DNA of 64,000 nucleotides, taken from positions 62,001 to 126,000 of the forward strand of contig JADNRX010000003.1 of the NCBI GenBank assembly GCA_015501595.1, read 5' to 3'. The first letter of the stretch is position 1; the number at the start of each line of letters is the position of its first letter. This document shows, piece by piece, positions 52,817 through 64,000 of this stretch. The position numbers and the translations under genes were made by a program. The stretch comes from Hymenopellis radicata (lineage: Eukaryota; Basidiomycota; Agaricomycetes; Agaricales; Physalacriaceae). The notes beneath the pieces were generated by a model, which was not told the DNA's origin, did not search any database, and saw only the letters and a program-made list of their open reading frames with translations.

Positions 52817-53624
52817 ATGTCCTCCGTGTAAGCGTCCTTACGCTCCTTTGATATTTACCTGTTTTTGACGTCAAACATAATGATCAGTGCTAAAGAAGAA
52901 TGTGCGTCAGTCTAATACCCGACACTTTGAATTCCTACTCATCAACGCCTATGTGAAGCCCCGCCAACCTCCTTTAACGAATTCTCCAAGCTGCCCGAAA
53001 ATCTTGTGCCGACTAGCGTGCAGGTCATGAAGTTCTGCGGGCACTACGTCAGGCTCGAAAACGCCGAGGACAAGAAATGGTTCGATTGGGAGGGCTTTAA
53101 AAACGCCATCGACGACTACAAAGGTGACGACCTTCATCTGCGCTTATTTATACAAATGAAATATACATGCAATTTTAGGTGTAGACCTCACCTTCGACAA
53201 GTTCAACAGCAACAGGATCAACCAGCAGACGGCGACGGTGAAGACGATGGTCGACAAGATCGTCGCCTTCCTCCGTGACGCCCTCAGCGTAGAGTTGGAT
53301 TCCAAGGATGTCCCGGCGTTGAAGGCGAACATCGAGACGACATTCACCAACTTGAAGGCGGCAAAGGACAACGGATGGGCAGACTTCTCCAAGTCGAGCG
53401 ACTCGGAAAACTCGTCCTGGGAGTACAGAGTCCTCTTCGCGTTCCCCAACCCGGACCGCTCCACTTTCTTCTACAGTCTGGTGACGACCATCAAACTGGA
53501 GGCAGACATCAAGGAAGAATCCTCTTGGTGGGGTCTCCAGAGCAGCACCTCGAAGAATTTCTCCTCCTCTATTGATGCGATGGAGCTTGTCGTCAAGAAG
53601 GGCTTCAGGGACCCGTCCGAGTGA
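52817..53624 (+). CDS. Cyt/volvatoxin-like cytolysin candidate
   Basis: Four exons (52817-52827, 52888-52901, 52959-53123, 53179-53624) sum to 211 residues in frame. There is no signal peptide, as in basidiomycete volvatoxin-type proteins. Family features seen in the C-terminal half: a WEYRVLFAFPNPDR stretch followed by alternating hydrophobic strands and an SWWGL turn, then a terminal helix and strand. Known: Cyt-type proteins (PF01338-like) form pores in membranes; fungal members may deter fungus feeders. Assignment is from pattern recall and could not be tested by search. No frame breaks. The gene is placed between two long direct repeats. Confidence 0.7.
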
Positions 53625-54083
53625 TGCGACTTCCCGTGCGTATAGTTCCTCCGTTCCCCATTCTCATCGTTTGCGCCACTAATCATGTTTTCCGTCAGGC
53701 ATGTTGTAGCGTGACGAGAACGGCTCCATTGAAAGAAATTTGTGTCAAGAGAATTCGAAAGAGAACGCGGGTTGTCATTGTACTGTGAACAAAGATATAC
53801 ATTTTCTGGTCCCTCCGAGAACCCGATTCAAGGGGACCGTGGTTCGTACAGTGGAGACGCAACCCGACCTGTATACGCGAGACTCAGTATGGCGCTCAAC
53901 GCGCTTTATCTTCCTGCAGCGGTTCGATTTGCTGCAATGCTCGGGATCATCTGTCGATCCCGAAGTCTCGAGATCTGTGGTCTTGAGGGTAGTATGTAGC
54001 TGAGCCATGCGCTCGTGTGAGAGGCGTGCGACTCGCGCGTGTTCTGTGTGGATGTGAGTCGTGTAAAAGTGAACATGAAACAG
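53625..54083. other. Intergenic region
   Basis: 3' flank of the Cyt-like gene. Short frames only; no features recognised. Confidence 0.4.
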
Positions 54084-54835
54084 CTGATACGGCCAACAAC
54101 TGATCTCCAATACATCCCACGTCCAAATAGAACGATGAACTATAGTAAACTGTTCTGAACTGTCCAAATTTGATTTGTTCAGTCAGCGACATATTTGCCA
54201 CGCTCCGGGAGAAACATCTTCCTTGAGCTGAGATGATTAAGGGAGTATTCATGCGCGCGCGCTGTATCTGAAATGGTGTAATCGTTTGGATCGAAGAGAC
54301 CCCCAGAGCAGCGCAGTAATAGCAAACGGAGGATGTGTTTCCGTCTTCTCCGAGTCCGTCTCGACTCGGCGAACCAGGACTCCAGCGCTCATGGATGCGT
54401 CACCCAAGCAACCAACGGTTCTCGTCCCCCAATTGTAATCTGTGGCGACTAAAAATGTTGATGCCTTCCTGAAGCCGCTCAAGTCTAGCCATCGGGAAGG
54501 GATATTATTATCCACCACGATTGAAGTCCATTCAAACGACAAGATATACAGCAAACAAAGGCCTGGCAACTTCTATTGATGTTCCAATATTATCATGCGA
54601 GTTCGGAAGGGCGGTGCATGTACATGCCGGGTAGACTTGGCAGTTGCGAGGAGCCTCGACAGTTCTCCCAGGCCCAGCAATCCGACGACAGGAGAGAACC
54701 CCAGTTGACAGCATCAAGTGAATTGGCATATGTATCTGGGTATGGTCGGGGCCGGCATCAAAACGCAGGAACGTTTCATTGTGCTCGATCGCGTTGTTGC
54801 GTGAGATGTGATCAGCGCGCTACCAAACCAGATTA
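54084..54835 (+). repeat. Long direct repeat, copy 2 (about 0.75 kb)
   Basis: Same order and orientation as 51431-52237. Shared blocks include CAGTCAGCGACATATT, GAGCTGAGATGATTAAGGGA and GGGCCGGCATCAAAACGC-type stretches. It starts 460 bp after the stop of the Cyt-like gene. Confidence 0.9.
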
Positions 54836-55367
54836 GTACAGCCTGGGGCGCCCATAGATGACATGCCAGAGGACGTACGTTCAAGTCGCGCTTTTACGGT
54901 TTACCTACACACAGCCTCGTGCGCAGTTCGAGTGGTGAGACGCTGGCGCACGTCCAGCCATGATGGTAACACACGCCCCCATATGGGTCTAAACAATTGG
55001 ATCGCGACTGATTTATCATTTGATGGTTTATCACATCCTCGAGGATTTCGTGATCACGCGTCCAAGTAACAATGTTTGAGTGTGAAGCAAACAGTGTGGT
55101 AATCGTTTCGTGATTCAGCAGGACGACTTTGCAACATGCTCGGTGGAGCTACAATCACGATGAATGGAGCTCGCCTGTCGAGGCAACCGGTTCCTCAGCG
55201 TATAAAGTCTCTGCTGCGCGAGGCAGACGATTCCCCATCCTCACGTTCATCTTTCTTCTCGGGTCCCCTTTGTTGATCGTTTTCGCAGAGCCAGGCGCTC
55301 TCATACACTTTCCTTCATTCTTCTAGTCACTCGCATCTCTTGACACCCCTCCCACACGAAGATCATC
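54836..55367. promoter_or_regulatory. Upstream region of the secreted-protein gene
   Basis: No gene was recognised. A CT-rich leader precedes the ATG at 55368, as is common in basidiomycete genes. Confidence 0.4.
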
Positions 55368-56418
55368 ATGGTCCAAGTCAGCCTTGCCGCCCTTCTCCTC
55401 ATCCCTCTCGCTTCGGCCGCCCCACTCCGGATGCAAAAGCGCATCGCGCAGGTCATCGCCGACTCTACGGCCAAGTGGGAGGCTGCATGTATCGCCGCAG
55501 GTGGCGCCGCTCAGTGCAACCCCATCTCGCAGACCGCATTCACGTCTCTACTCGCAGCAGGGGGTAACTGTGACCAACAGAATGCTGCGGACTCCATGAT
55601 CGACCTCGCCAAAACCTTGGGCGGCGATGCGGAGATGATCCGGCTCTCACAACTCTTCGTGCAGCAGCCGCGGAATGCTGTGAGTTCCAATCTTGATCTC
55701 GTCTTCCAGAGAGAATTCTGACTTGCGGTCATAGCCCGATTCCCTTCAAGTCCCGTATTGCCAGACTGCGCCGAAGAACGCCGAGTTGAACGGCCTCTTC
55801 CACTGCCAGTTTGAAGGGAGTGACTTTACCAAGTTCAGCGGGGACCAGACGGGAAACCTTCCCCTCGGGCTGACCGAGGTGAACCCCGCGGGAAGCTGTC
55901 CGGCGAAGACAGATGGCCCAGTGCCGGATGGCGTGCAACTGAACACACTTGTTGACGATCCGGGCGCGGGTGCAGGCTTCGAGCGGCACTGACAACACAG
56001 GCAGTGGAGCAGCTGCAGGGGACGGCACCACTACTGGAAATAGCACTGTCGGAGACACCACCGGCTCGACTGTCACCGATTCGGCTAGCCCCGCCACATC
56101 TACCTCGACCTCAACCTCCTCCTCGTCCTCGTCTCCTCCTCCTCCTCTGGTTTTGCCCTGCAGAATGGCTTGGACGCGATCGCGCTCAACCAGAAATTCT
56201 CCACCCTCACGGCCGATTCCGCGTGCACCGCCGGTGAATCAGCATGCGTCAATGGCGGATTTGCTCAGTGCGTCGGTGGCAAGTTCACGGTGACACAATG
56301 CGCTGGTGGAACGCAGTGCTTTGCGCTGCCGTTGGTGAACAGTGCAGGAACATCCATTACATGCTCCACCGAGGCAGACAAGGACGCGCGAATTGCGGCT
56401 ACTGGCGCTAGCGCGTAG
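55368..56418 (+). CDS. Secreted Cys-containing protein with Ser/Thr linker
   Basis: MVQVSLAALLLIPLASAAP is a signal peptide. The first domain (to about residue 185) has conserved Cys positions (WEAACIAAG, AAQCNPIS, GNCDQQNAADSMIDLAK, YCQTAPKNAELNGLFHCQFEG). One intron lies at 55680-55734. A Gly/Ser/Thr linker follows, then a second domain (GFALQNGLDAIALNQKFSTL, SACVNGGFAQCVGGKF) to the stop at 56418. The linker is out of frame with both domains: the frame moves by two bases near 55965-55980 and by one near 56125-56145. Either deletions in the assembly or a very short intron explain this. Domains of this type are common in basidiomycete secretomes; the role is unknown, perhaps wall-linked. Confidence 0.75.
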
Positions 56419-56973
56419 AGAAAATGTAGTGTGGTCGGGTGCTCGCGATTTTTACGCGTAATTACTATTATATATATTCGATTAGTTCTGAATTAGTATG
56501 AACGTAATGGACAAGGTTCAACAAACACGCGAGGACGAAAAGACTTGAGCATACCTTGATATGATTCGCAAAGCCTAATCAACGATATGAGCTTGTTTGA
56601 ACTTACTTGAATGAAGCAGTATCCGGCGTTGTCCCACAATATGGCTGAATGGTTGGTCTCCGTCGTCGCGTTCAGCTGTCTATCTGACCTCGTGAAATGG
56701 TAGCCAGGTACGACGCTTGCTCATTACAGTACGGCCAGGTTACATACCTGGCTAGTGAAATGGTTTGTTCCCTGGTGACCATATTCAACTTTATGGTGTG
56801 ATACCAAGTACATAAGGCTTGAGTAAGGCCACTGTTTGTGCATACAAACGTAGATGCACGATGCATTGTGAGGGTCTTCAAGGAAATGATCGCGGCTTTG
56901 AAAGGTCGTCCGGTTTCTCCGGACATCGCGCCGAAGCTCATGATATCCTTAACTCCATATACCACTCCTCGAC
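56419..56973. other. Intergenic region
   Basis: TATATATATTCG-type AT-rich sequence near 56469-56480 follows the secreted-protein gene. No gene is supported; the long minus-strand frame at 56672-57376 is antisense to the next gene. Confidence 0.4.
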
Positions 56974-59900
56974 ATGTCGAGCGATGGCCACAAACGACCG
57001 CGACGATTATTCTCCTTTGACTCGACAAAGAGTTTTTCCAGTCGCCGTACACCATCCGAGTCGTCGGTCGACCAATCTCAGACGCATAGTCGCGGTCTTC
57101 CAAATTCTCGACTCTTTCGCAATTGAATGAGGACGACAGTACACCATGGACAAAGACAGGCTTGGTCGACTCGCCGCTGGGCCCAGAGCATAACCCTTTC
57201 AACGACGTCGTTACCCGGCCAGAAAGCCCCAGACCGCGCTGGCGGCCCAAACTCGAGATATCACCCGCCGTGACGACTAATGGGTCAACAAAGGTGGAGA
57301 TTGTGCCTCCTTCGCCATCGTTGGCGCGTTGGGATACCGTCCGCCAGCTTGTGTTACCCTCTTCACCTCCTGCCAATCATGTTCAGCACGCCTCGTCCAG
57401 CTCCAGCCTGAACATACCCCCAAAGCCTTCTCGCATCACTCACAAGTTTGGTTTCAAGCAGGTCGTGGAAAGCGCGCGCCAAGTTGCGGTTGATGACACC
57501 CAAAAATTTGCTTACGAGCTACAGAGGGCATGCTGGGCGAGCAGGTTTGGCGAGGTCAAGGCCCAGACAACCATCAACACGCACGGATCGTCGCTTTCCA
57601 TCAACCAGCTCACAAATGTCAAGATGCGCAGGGCATCGTTGCCGCTGGCTGCTGGATCGCTGAAGCAGTTGTACCACGTCCTCCTTAATCACGCGTCCTC
57701 CGAGAGTCGACATCTCCCTCTCGAGAGCCTTGTGCTCTCTACGCTCCTTATACCTTTCCTGAGATTGGACAAGGGGGCACGCGTCGACGAAGAGCGCTGG
57801 TTTGCCCTCGAGTCGTTTGAGATCATACGCAAGACCTGGGGACCAGCCGATGAGGTATGCTTCTCTATCTTCGTTTTGAAGCATTCTCACAACGCCCAAG
57901 TCAGTCGGCGTGGAACGGTGTATGTGGTGCTTTGAAGGCGGCACTCATTCCTCCATCACCTCTGCGAGTTAGGGTCTTAACTTGTCTCTGGAATCTGACT
58001 GTTCCACCGGATACGTACATGGCCGTAACAACACCACTCTCGTTCCAGGCGCTCGTCCAAGGTCTTTTCTCTCTTCTACCTTGGGTAGACTCACATACAG
58101 AGGAAGGAAAGATGTTGACTCAGATTATCTTTCACGTTCGAACCGGTTCGTGTGGCGAATTGGACGATATTGCAGTGGAACAGGACTACAATGCGATCTT
58201 TATCGACGGCGACAATCAACAAGCCGTTCGTGACGTGATGGTGGTGGAGGCTCTCGGAAAGTGCATCGAAAACTCTTCCGACTCAGACAGAAAATGGCTT
58301 TTAACTAACGTGGTGGACGACTACTGGCCTGTTCATTCTCGAGATTCGTCCCCTTCATTTTCGCCGCTCCTGGCTTCCATGCATGCGCGTAAACTCAATT
58401 GTATTACGCGCATATTCTGTACGCTTCTTCAGTCTACGGCACCCGAGAGCAATAGGCGGTTGAATGACTCTTTACTCATAATCAAGCTCTCGCGGGAACG
58501 GGTTCTTCCTGAACTGGATGTACTTACCATTCCGGCCGTCTTCGAAGCAAAGCGACATATGATCAAAGCTATCTTACTTATGATGACAGCTGAGGATGCT
58601 GCGGACGTTGGTCGCTGGTGCATTGCCACTGTCTCGCACTGGTATCGGGAGACGGGGGAGTGGAAATCGACTTTTGAGAAAGGCCTTAAACATGTGGTAC
58701 GTTCCGAGATGCTAGCCGAACATATCTAATCTTTTTTTAGATTATGAACAGTCCGTGGACCGTTCTGTTACCGGTTGTTACGGCTTTGTGCAAGTTCTCC
58801 CTCAAGAGGTTCGGAAGCAGGTCATGGTGGTCATGCTTCCTGTTCTCAACGATGTCGGTATCTTATCCCTGCTATCTTCCAACTCACGCTGACATTTCGT
58901 AGCGACTCGTCGATGATGCACCTCCCATCCTAACATGCCCCTCACGTCGTTGTTCAACTCCCTTTCCCACAACTATCCTCAAGTGTTTTTACAAGCCTTT
59001 GTTTTCCCTGCGCAGCGGCTACGAAGGAGATATCGGTTGTAAACCATCTATGCATCATTCAACGCTCTGCCAAGTTTCTACCTGATTTCTGGACCCATAA
59101 TGCCGAGATGATCTCGGTCGCTCTGATGAGCGACATTGGCGGCTCTAGCGGAAAGGATAATGATGCAGAGGGAAACTGGGGAACGGCTCGGTTGGGACAA
59201 TCTGTGCTACTGGTCGAGTTGACTGGACGGATCCAAGAGATCAGACATGAACGGGAAAATAACTCGGTAAGCTACTTTTATCATCACAAACCTAAATCTG
59301 ACTTGTGTAGATTGGCGATGCCGCTTTCGTGGAGATGGTGAAGTTTGCTTATGAGCTGGAAGTGCGGTTGGGTATTATGCTCCAAGCTCGGGTATGATTC
59401 TACTTCATAGTGCATCGTTTTTCCCGCTGACATCTCCCCGTGGTATAGGAGCGAAAAAAATTGGTACCACCGTCTCAACGCCTTCTATTCTGCGTCTTGT
59501 TCAGGGAACTCCGACTCTTGACACGCTCTCTGAAATCGTAATCCTTCTTCCTTCTCCTCAAGCCAGATTCTGACGAATGATCTAGTGCTCCATGGCTACA
59601 GCAGGTCGTGACATGGTTCATCAGCTACCACGATTCCATTGACGAGGATTTCTTTCTCGACGAAGTCGATGCATCAGTGTCCGCATTGAAGAACGTTTAC
59701 GCTATGGTGCAAGACGGGAACACGCACAAAAAACAAGGGCGAAGTACTGTAATGCTTTCGTATTTCCAGGAACCTGCTAGTCGTCATCAGTTGGTACAGC
59801 ACCGATCCCCGTTATCCGTCACACGAAGCTGCTTGAAGCTATCGAGAAGGGTTATATCGCGCGTGCGATGAAGCTACTTGTGACTGTTTCGCTTGCTTTG

Positions 59901-62900
59901 ACAACCGACGACTATCAGCAGATTGGTCCAATTGTTTGGGAAAGGTATCTCAACGACGCAGAAAATTCAGTACTCGCCTCGGTAATTACTCTTTTGTTCC
60001 ATTTGTACGTATTCTGAGTACCTTCAGGCCTGTTTCCTAATTATGCAATGTGGCGAGAAGGTGCCCGCAGATCTGCAGGCGATTATAGAGGTTGATTTGG
60101 GCAGGTTGGTCTTTCGCGTCAATCGTGAAAGTTTCATCTTGAGTCATATACCGTTTTAGTTTGGACCGCACTACCAAGTTTAATGCCATCTCACGGATAA
60201 GCACGTTGTCGAATTGGCGTTTCAGATAGCCTCGCAACTCATTGTCGTTGACCGTTCTCGACGACCGTTCAAGCTAGCTCGCCCTCCACTGCCTTTCATC
60301 GCGACCGACATGGGCACTAGTCAGTACGTTCGGAAAGACGATCCGTCCGATATGAAGGATAACCTGCCTGCGGAAATGCGAAAGCGTTTGGCTGAGATTG
60401 GATGGGTCAATGAAGACGCGCCTGTTAATAGGCATATGGATCGGGTTCGAACACCGTTCTCATTGCTTCCCGTGCAGCAGCTGGATCGTCTAGACTCCAA
60501 GCCTGACTTCACCTCCTCACCCCTCGCAAGCCCGATGGCCTCACCTCAGAAAAGTCCCATTGGGTTGAGTGAGTTGGACGAAATCACCCTCCTTCGCCGT
60601 AATTCCAGTACCGGGGGTCCTGCGCACGGAGTAAAGCGTCGAGTCGTCTTCGTCCCGTCAGTGGCGCGCATCTTTCCTACGCTCACCTCCATGGTATTTG
60701 ATGATGATTTCGCGGTTGCTCACGTCGCTCGTGCTACTATCATCGATCTCATGCGTAATGATCCGTCTTTGTTGACGCGACCAATACTCGACCTTCTGGC
60801 AGAGGAATCGAAGGATGTGTCTGTGGCGGTGTCATCTTTCCGCGCCTTTTTGCATGTCCGGAATACCCTCCCTCCGTCGATGGCGTATCATATCTTCAAC
60901 TACCTAACGGGGTTCCTAAGGTACAATGCGAAGAACGCTACAACGGAGGAAGCCATGCACGACTACGCATATGTCATGCCCATCCTAGCCAAGCTGGTAC
61001 CGCAGGTTAGCGAATTGTCCTTGCGGGATTTCCGTCGAGCGAAAGTCGACCTGTACTTCATACCTTCCGGCGCCCTCTTCTTCTCTCCAACAGCAGCGAA
61101 CCCGTACATGTTCCCACAGTCTCTGGACCTCTCTAACCATATGGATGACGTTCCAGCTCGTCTGATCGCAGTGAGCATGGTTCGCATCTCTCAGAATATG
61201 CTTTTCCTGGACATGTTGAAGAAGAACCCTCAAGACGTCCAGTTGGTCCGAAAGAATATGGTTCGGCTCGTGCTCCCCACGTGGGACGAATCTCCAGAAG
61301 CACGAACTCTTGACATCAAGGACTTCATCCCACGGAAGTCGAAGTCCACTGGGAATCTTGACATGAAGGACTCCAAGCTCAATGCCCTGTCTATCTTGCT
61401 CTCGCGGAGCTACTTGCCCCTGGTTGCCCAGATTTTTCGCGCCATGTCCCGGCATCTAAACGATAGAAGTGAACTCGCTGTTCTGGTGGACGGTGTGAAT
61501 CGTATTCTCCTGGCGCATGGAAGTGATATAGGCATCGTCAGTCAAGCATTGATAGGTCAGCGAGTCACGTTTTAAGAGTTGGGACGTATACTCATCATTC
61601 TGAACAGCCCTCATGGTGGCCAGCACTCGTTTCCACCGATTATTCATCTCGAGAGGTGGTTATACTCTCTTCATGCCCGTTGTCATGAAGGTTTATGCCG
61701 AGGCCGAACGACATTCCGGCATCAGATTTGCCATCGAGTATGCTGTAAATCGCTTCTTCGCTCACCACCGCGAGGCTTTTGTCTATCAGAGCCTTGACGT
61801 TATCGCTCATATCATCGCTCTCCCGGAGGCCAATGCACCCTGGATTGCAAAGAGTGTCTTCAACCTCTTCTCTTCGCTGAAAAACGTGTCGTGCTCGGAC
61901 CCAGACGCCGCTGGTATACATGACTCGAACAAATCCCAAGAGCGCGAAGCGCTTATGGTCATCACAGCGGACGAGAAGCCTCAGACTTTTTTGGCCTCTT
62001 TGCAGAATAACAAAATGGCCAACCTGTCAGAGAAGGAGTATGAATATGAGACCAAACGACTCAGCGTCGACAACTTTGTTCGGCTCTTTCTGACCGTCAT
62101 CGCTCACGACCTGACGATCATTCGCTCGGAGCGATTCCTGTGCTTCCTCGGATACCTGACGCCCCATCTTTACCAGGCGTCTATGTCGTCGCGTAATGTT
62201 CTACAGCAGGGGATTGAGGCGCTAGGCGAGGTTCTTCGTATTTCGCCGAAAGCCAAAGGTGACGGAGCCAGTCATCGTCCCACCGAGGACATACCACAGG
62301 ACAGCGCGATGGACGAGATTTTGGACCAACAGCTGAACGAGAAGTCCAATACGCCAAGCGACTTCGTGTCCCTACGGCTTCATTATTTCTCTCTGGTGAC
62401 ACAGTTCACGCGAGCAGGCGGGCAGTTATCATCACAGGCATCCCACAGAACTATCGAGCTCGTCAAGACCATTCTTCGAGAAGCAACCTCCATTCGGGTG
62501 AATGATGCCATTTCATCGTTTATGGTGGATTATACGAAGACGTCTTATACGCAGGAGAATAATCGTAGCGTGAAGGCTCTCGTCGCTTTCCTGAAGGACT
62601 TGGCACCAGTGATCAGTGCATACGCGTTGACCATCGATTTTTCCGGCGTCTTCGATGTTATTGCGGATCTCTGCACCAACCCGACCTATGCCAACGAGCC
62701 CAGCTTCTCGGAACTCGTCGTGTATCAGATATGCGCTGCTGGGTTGAACGCCTGTAATCTAGCAGTCACGGAGAAAATGCTTTTCACGCTACCATGCAGG
62801 ACGTCTTTGATACGACTCTTGAGTCATGCCGTGTTCTTGTACGGCGCTGACGTTTTTGTGGAAGTCGAGAAGCATGCGCCTACACATGACTACTTGGTGG

Positions 62901-64000
62901 GGCTGGTGCTGCCGCTAGCGCTGGCCATTAAAACAACGGCAGAGCTAGATCAAGATGCTCGCCGGCCTGAGGCGTGGCACCGCGAAGCGCATCATCGGGC
63001 CTGGGTACGGTTGCTGTCGTTTACCTTGTCGGCGTGTCAGAAGCCCCGTCGGTCTGCATCGGAACCGTCGTTGCTGGAGCGCTCCAAGTCACAGGATAGT
63101 TCATCGACAGACAAGAGAAATCGCCTCTTCACACTCGTCACCGCTTTGCAGGTCTTGAAGGTCATCGTGGTGCGCGCAGAGAAGGACCTGTCTGCGTGTT
63201 TGCCCTCTGTGTGGTTGAGGATTGCGAGTTTCCTGCGCATGATACTGGACGACGGCAATGGAGACTTCTCGTTGGGTCAAACTGAATATTCACCGTCCCC
63301 TTCGCCCACACCTTCTCCACGTGCAAGTGGTCAATTTGACTTTTCGACGTCTCCGTCGACCGGTACTTTCCCGGGCACTTTCCCGAGCTTCACCCAACAG
63401 CGCACATTCTTCAACCCTCGGGTTGTCGACTACTGCCTCTGGTCCTTTTTGGAATTGCTGTGTGCATACCGGACGCCGCTCGTTGTTCAAATGCGTCTGT
63501 TCATGAAAGAGAAAGTCTTCACACTTGACACTCAACTCCGCGCTCAACATCGGCCCTCGCGGCCCAACTCGTCAATCTTCTCTAAGCCCAGAAGACGGCA
63601 GTCTGGCCTGGCTTCTCCGGAGAACTCGCCGCGATTGGGTCCATCTCGTTCATGGGGGGATGCACAGGAAACGAGCATGCTTTCGCTTGATCCACATCGC
63701 ACGCCCGTGTCTAATCGCACCGGACCTCGTATCATTCACCTTGGACCTAGTGCGGATACCTTCCGCCGGTCGTTGTCGCCAGTATCAAACTTCTCGGCTT
63801 CTGCTCAGGCAAGGTCGACAAAGGTGAAATCTTTGTCGCTGATCCAGGCCACCTACAGGCGGATACGGCTCGTTCAGAGTTGTATGGGGTATCAATCGAT
63901 GTTGTTGCCGTGGCCGGCTGGGGACGTGGAGGAGCCGCCGCCGACTTCATGGACGACTCAGCGTGCGTTGAAGGAAGTGGTGGACGAGACCAGGCAGCTG
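56974..64000 (+). CDS. Very large helical-repeat protein, 5' part (UNC80-like candidate)
   Basis: The gene starts MSSDGHKRPRRLFSFDSTKS at 56974 and is still open at the window end. Recognisable stretches include FGFKQVVESARQVAVDDTQ, HLPLESLVLSTLLIPFLRLD, VFVPSVARIFPTLTSMVFDD, NFVRLFLTVIAHDLTIIRSE and FNPRVVDYCLWSFLELLCAY, with no catalytic motif. Many introns of about 50 nt occur (for example 57856-57905). The frame drops one base at a TTT run (57115-57117) and again near 58920 and 59010. The helical, HEAT-like composition and the order of blocks recall fungal proteins annotated as UNC80-related, which accompany Cch1/NALCN-type channels. That identity is a guess from memory; the existence of the gene is not in doubt. 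Confidence 0.8.

Noticed and set aside
56672..57376. 234-codon minus-strand frame
   Set aside because: Antisense to the first exon of the large plus-strand gene, which is clearly coding.

Overview
The window looks like nuclear DNA of a mushroom-forming basidiomycete (Agaricomycetes). The genes are dense and cut by many 45-60 nt GT..AG introns. Families include F-box-like proteins, Zn2Cys6 regulators, a VIT/vWA protein, short secreted proteins, tRNA-Pro genes with introns after position 37, and a Cyt/volvatoxin-like protein. I see no prokaryotic features.

Layout: 0.5-10.4 kb holds a hypothetical gene, a Zn2Cys6 protein (2403-3442), a tRNA-Pro, nested small transposons and LCB1 of serine palmitoyltransferase (5890-7662). 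The stretch 10.4-14.9 kb is nearly empty. From 14.9 to 25.1 kb come a coiled-coil protein, a second Zn2Cys6 regulator, an F-box protein and a chromodomain protein with a C-terminal C2H2 finger. A decayed aldo-keto reductase and two tandem short-chain dehydrogenases follow (26.6-30.5 kb). A triple-nested transposon stack abuts a second tRNA-Pro (30.7-32.5 kb). Then come a VIT/vWA protein, an F-box/LRR gene, a small NDUFA4/MLRQ-type mitochondrial gene (38573-39048) and two small genes. An apparently complete 6.3-kb DNA transposon with a P-element-like transposase and an ING-type PHD finger spans 42195-48520. A third tRNA-Pro with its own small transposon follows, then a BAHD acyltransferase, a Cyt-like gene between two ~0.8-kb direct repeats, a secreted protein, and the first 7 kb of a very large protein that runs off the window.

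The strongest signals are in the mobile DNA. All three intact copies of one hAT-like small element (TIR TAGGGTGG, perfect 8-bp target duplications) sit 45-122 bp downstream of the three tRNA-Pro genes, all in the same relative orientation. The 6.3-kb transposon is delimited by a 12-bp inverted repeat and a perfect 8-bp duplication. Two ~0.59-kb near-perfect palindromes share CACATCGG ends and 3-bp duplications. A caution for the reader: at least nine coding frames break by exactly one missing base, mostly next to homopolymers, which points to uncorrected assembly deletions rather than true pseudogenes.
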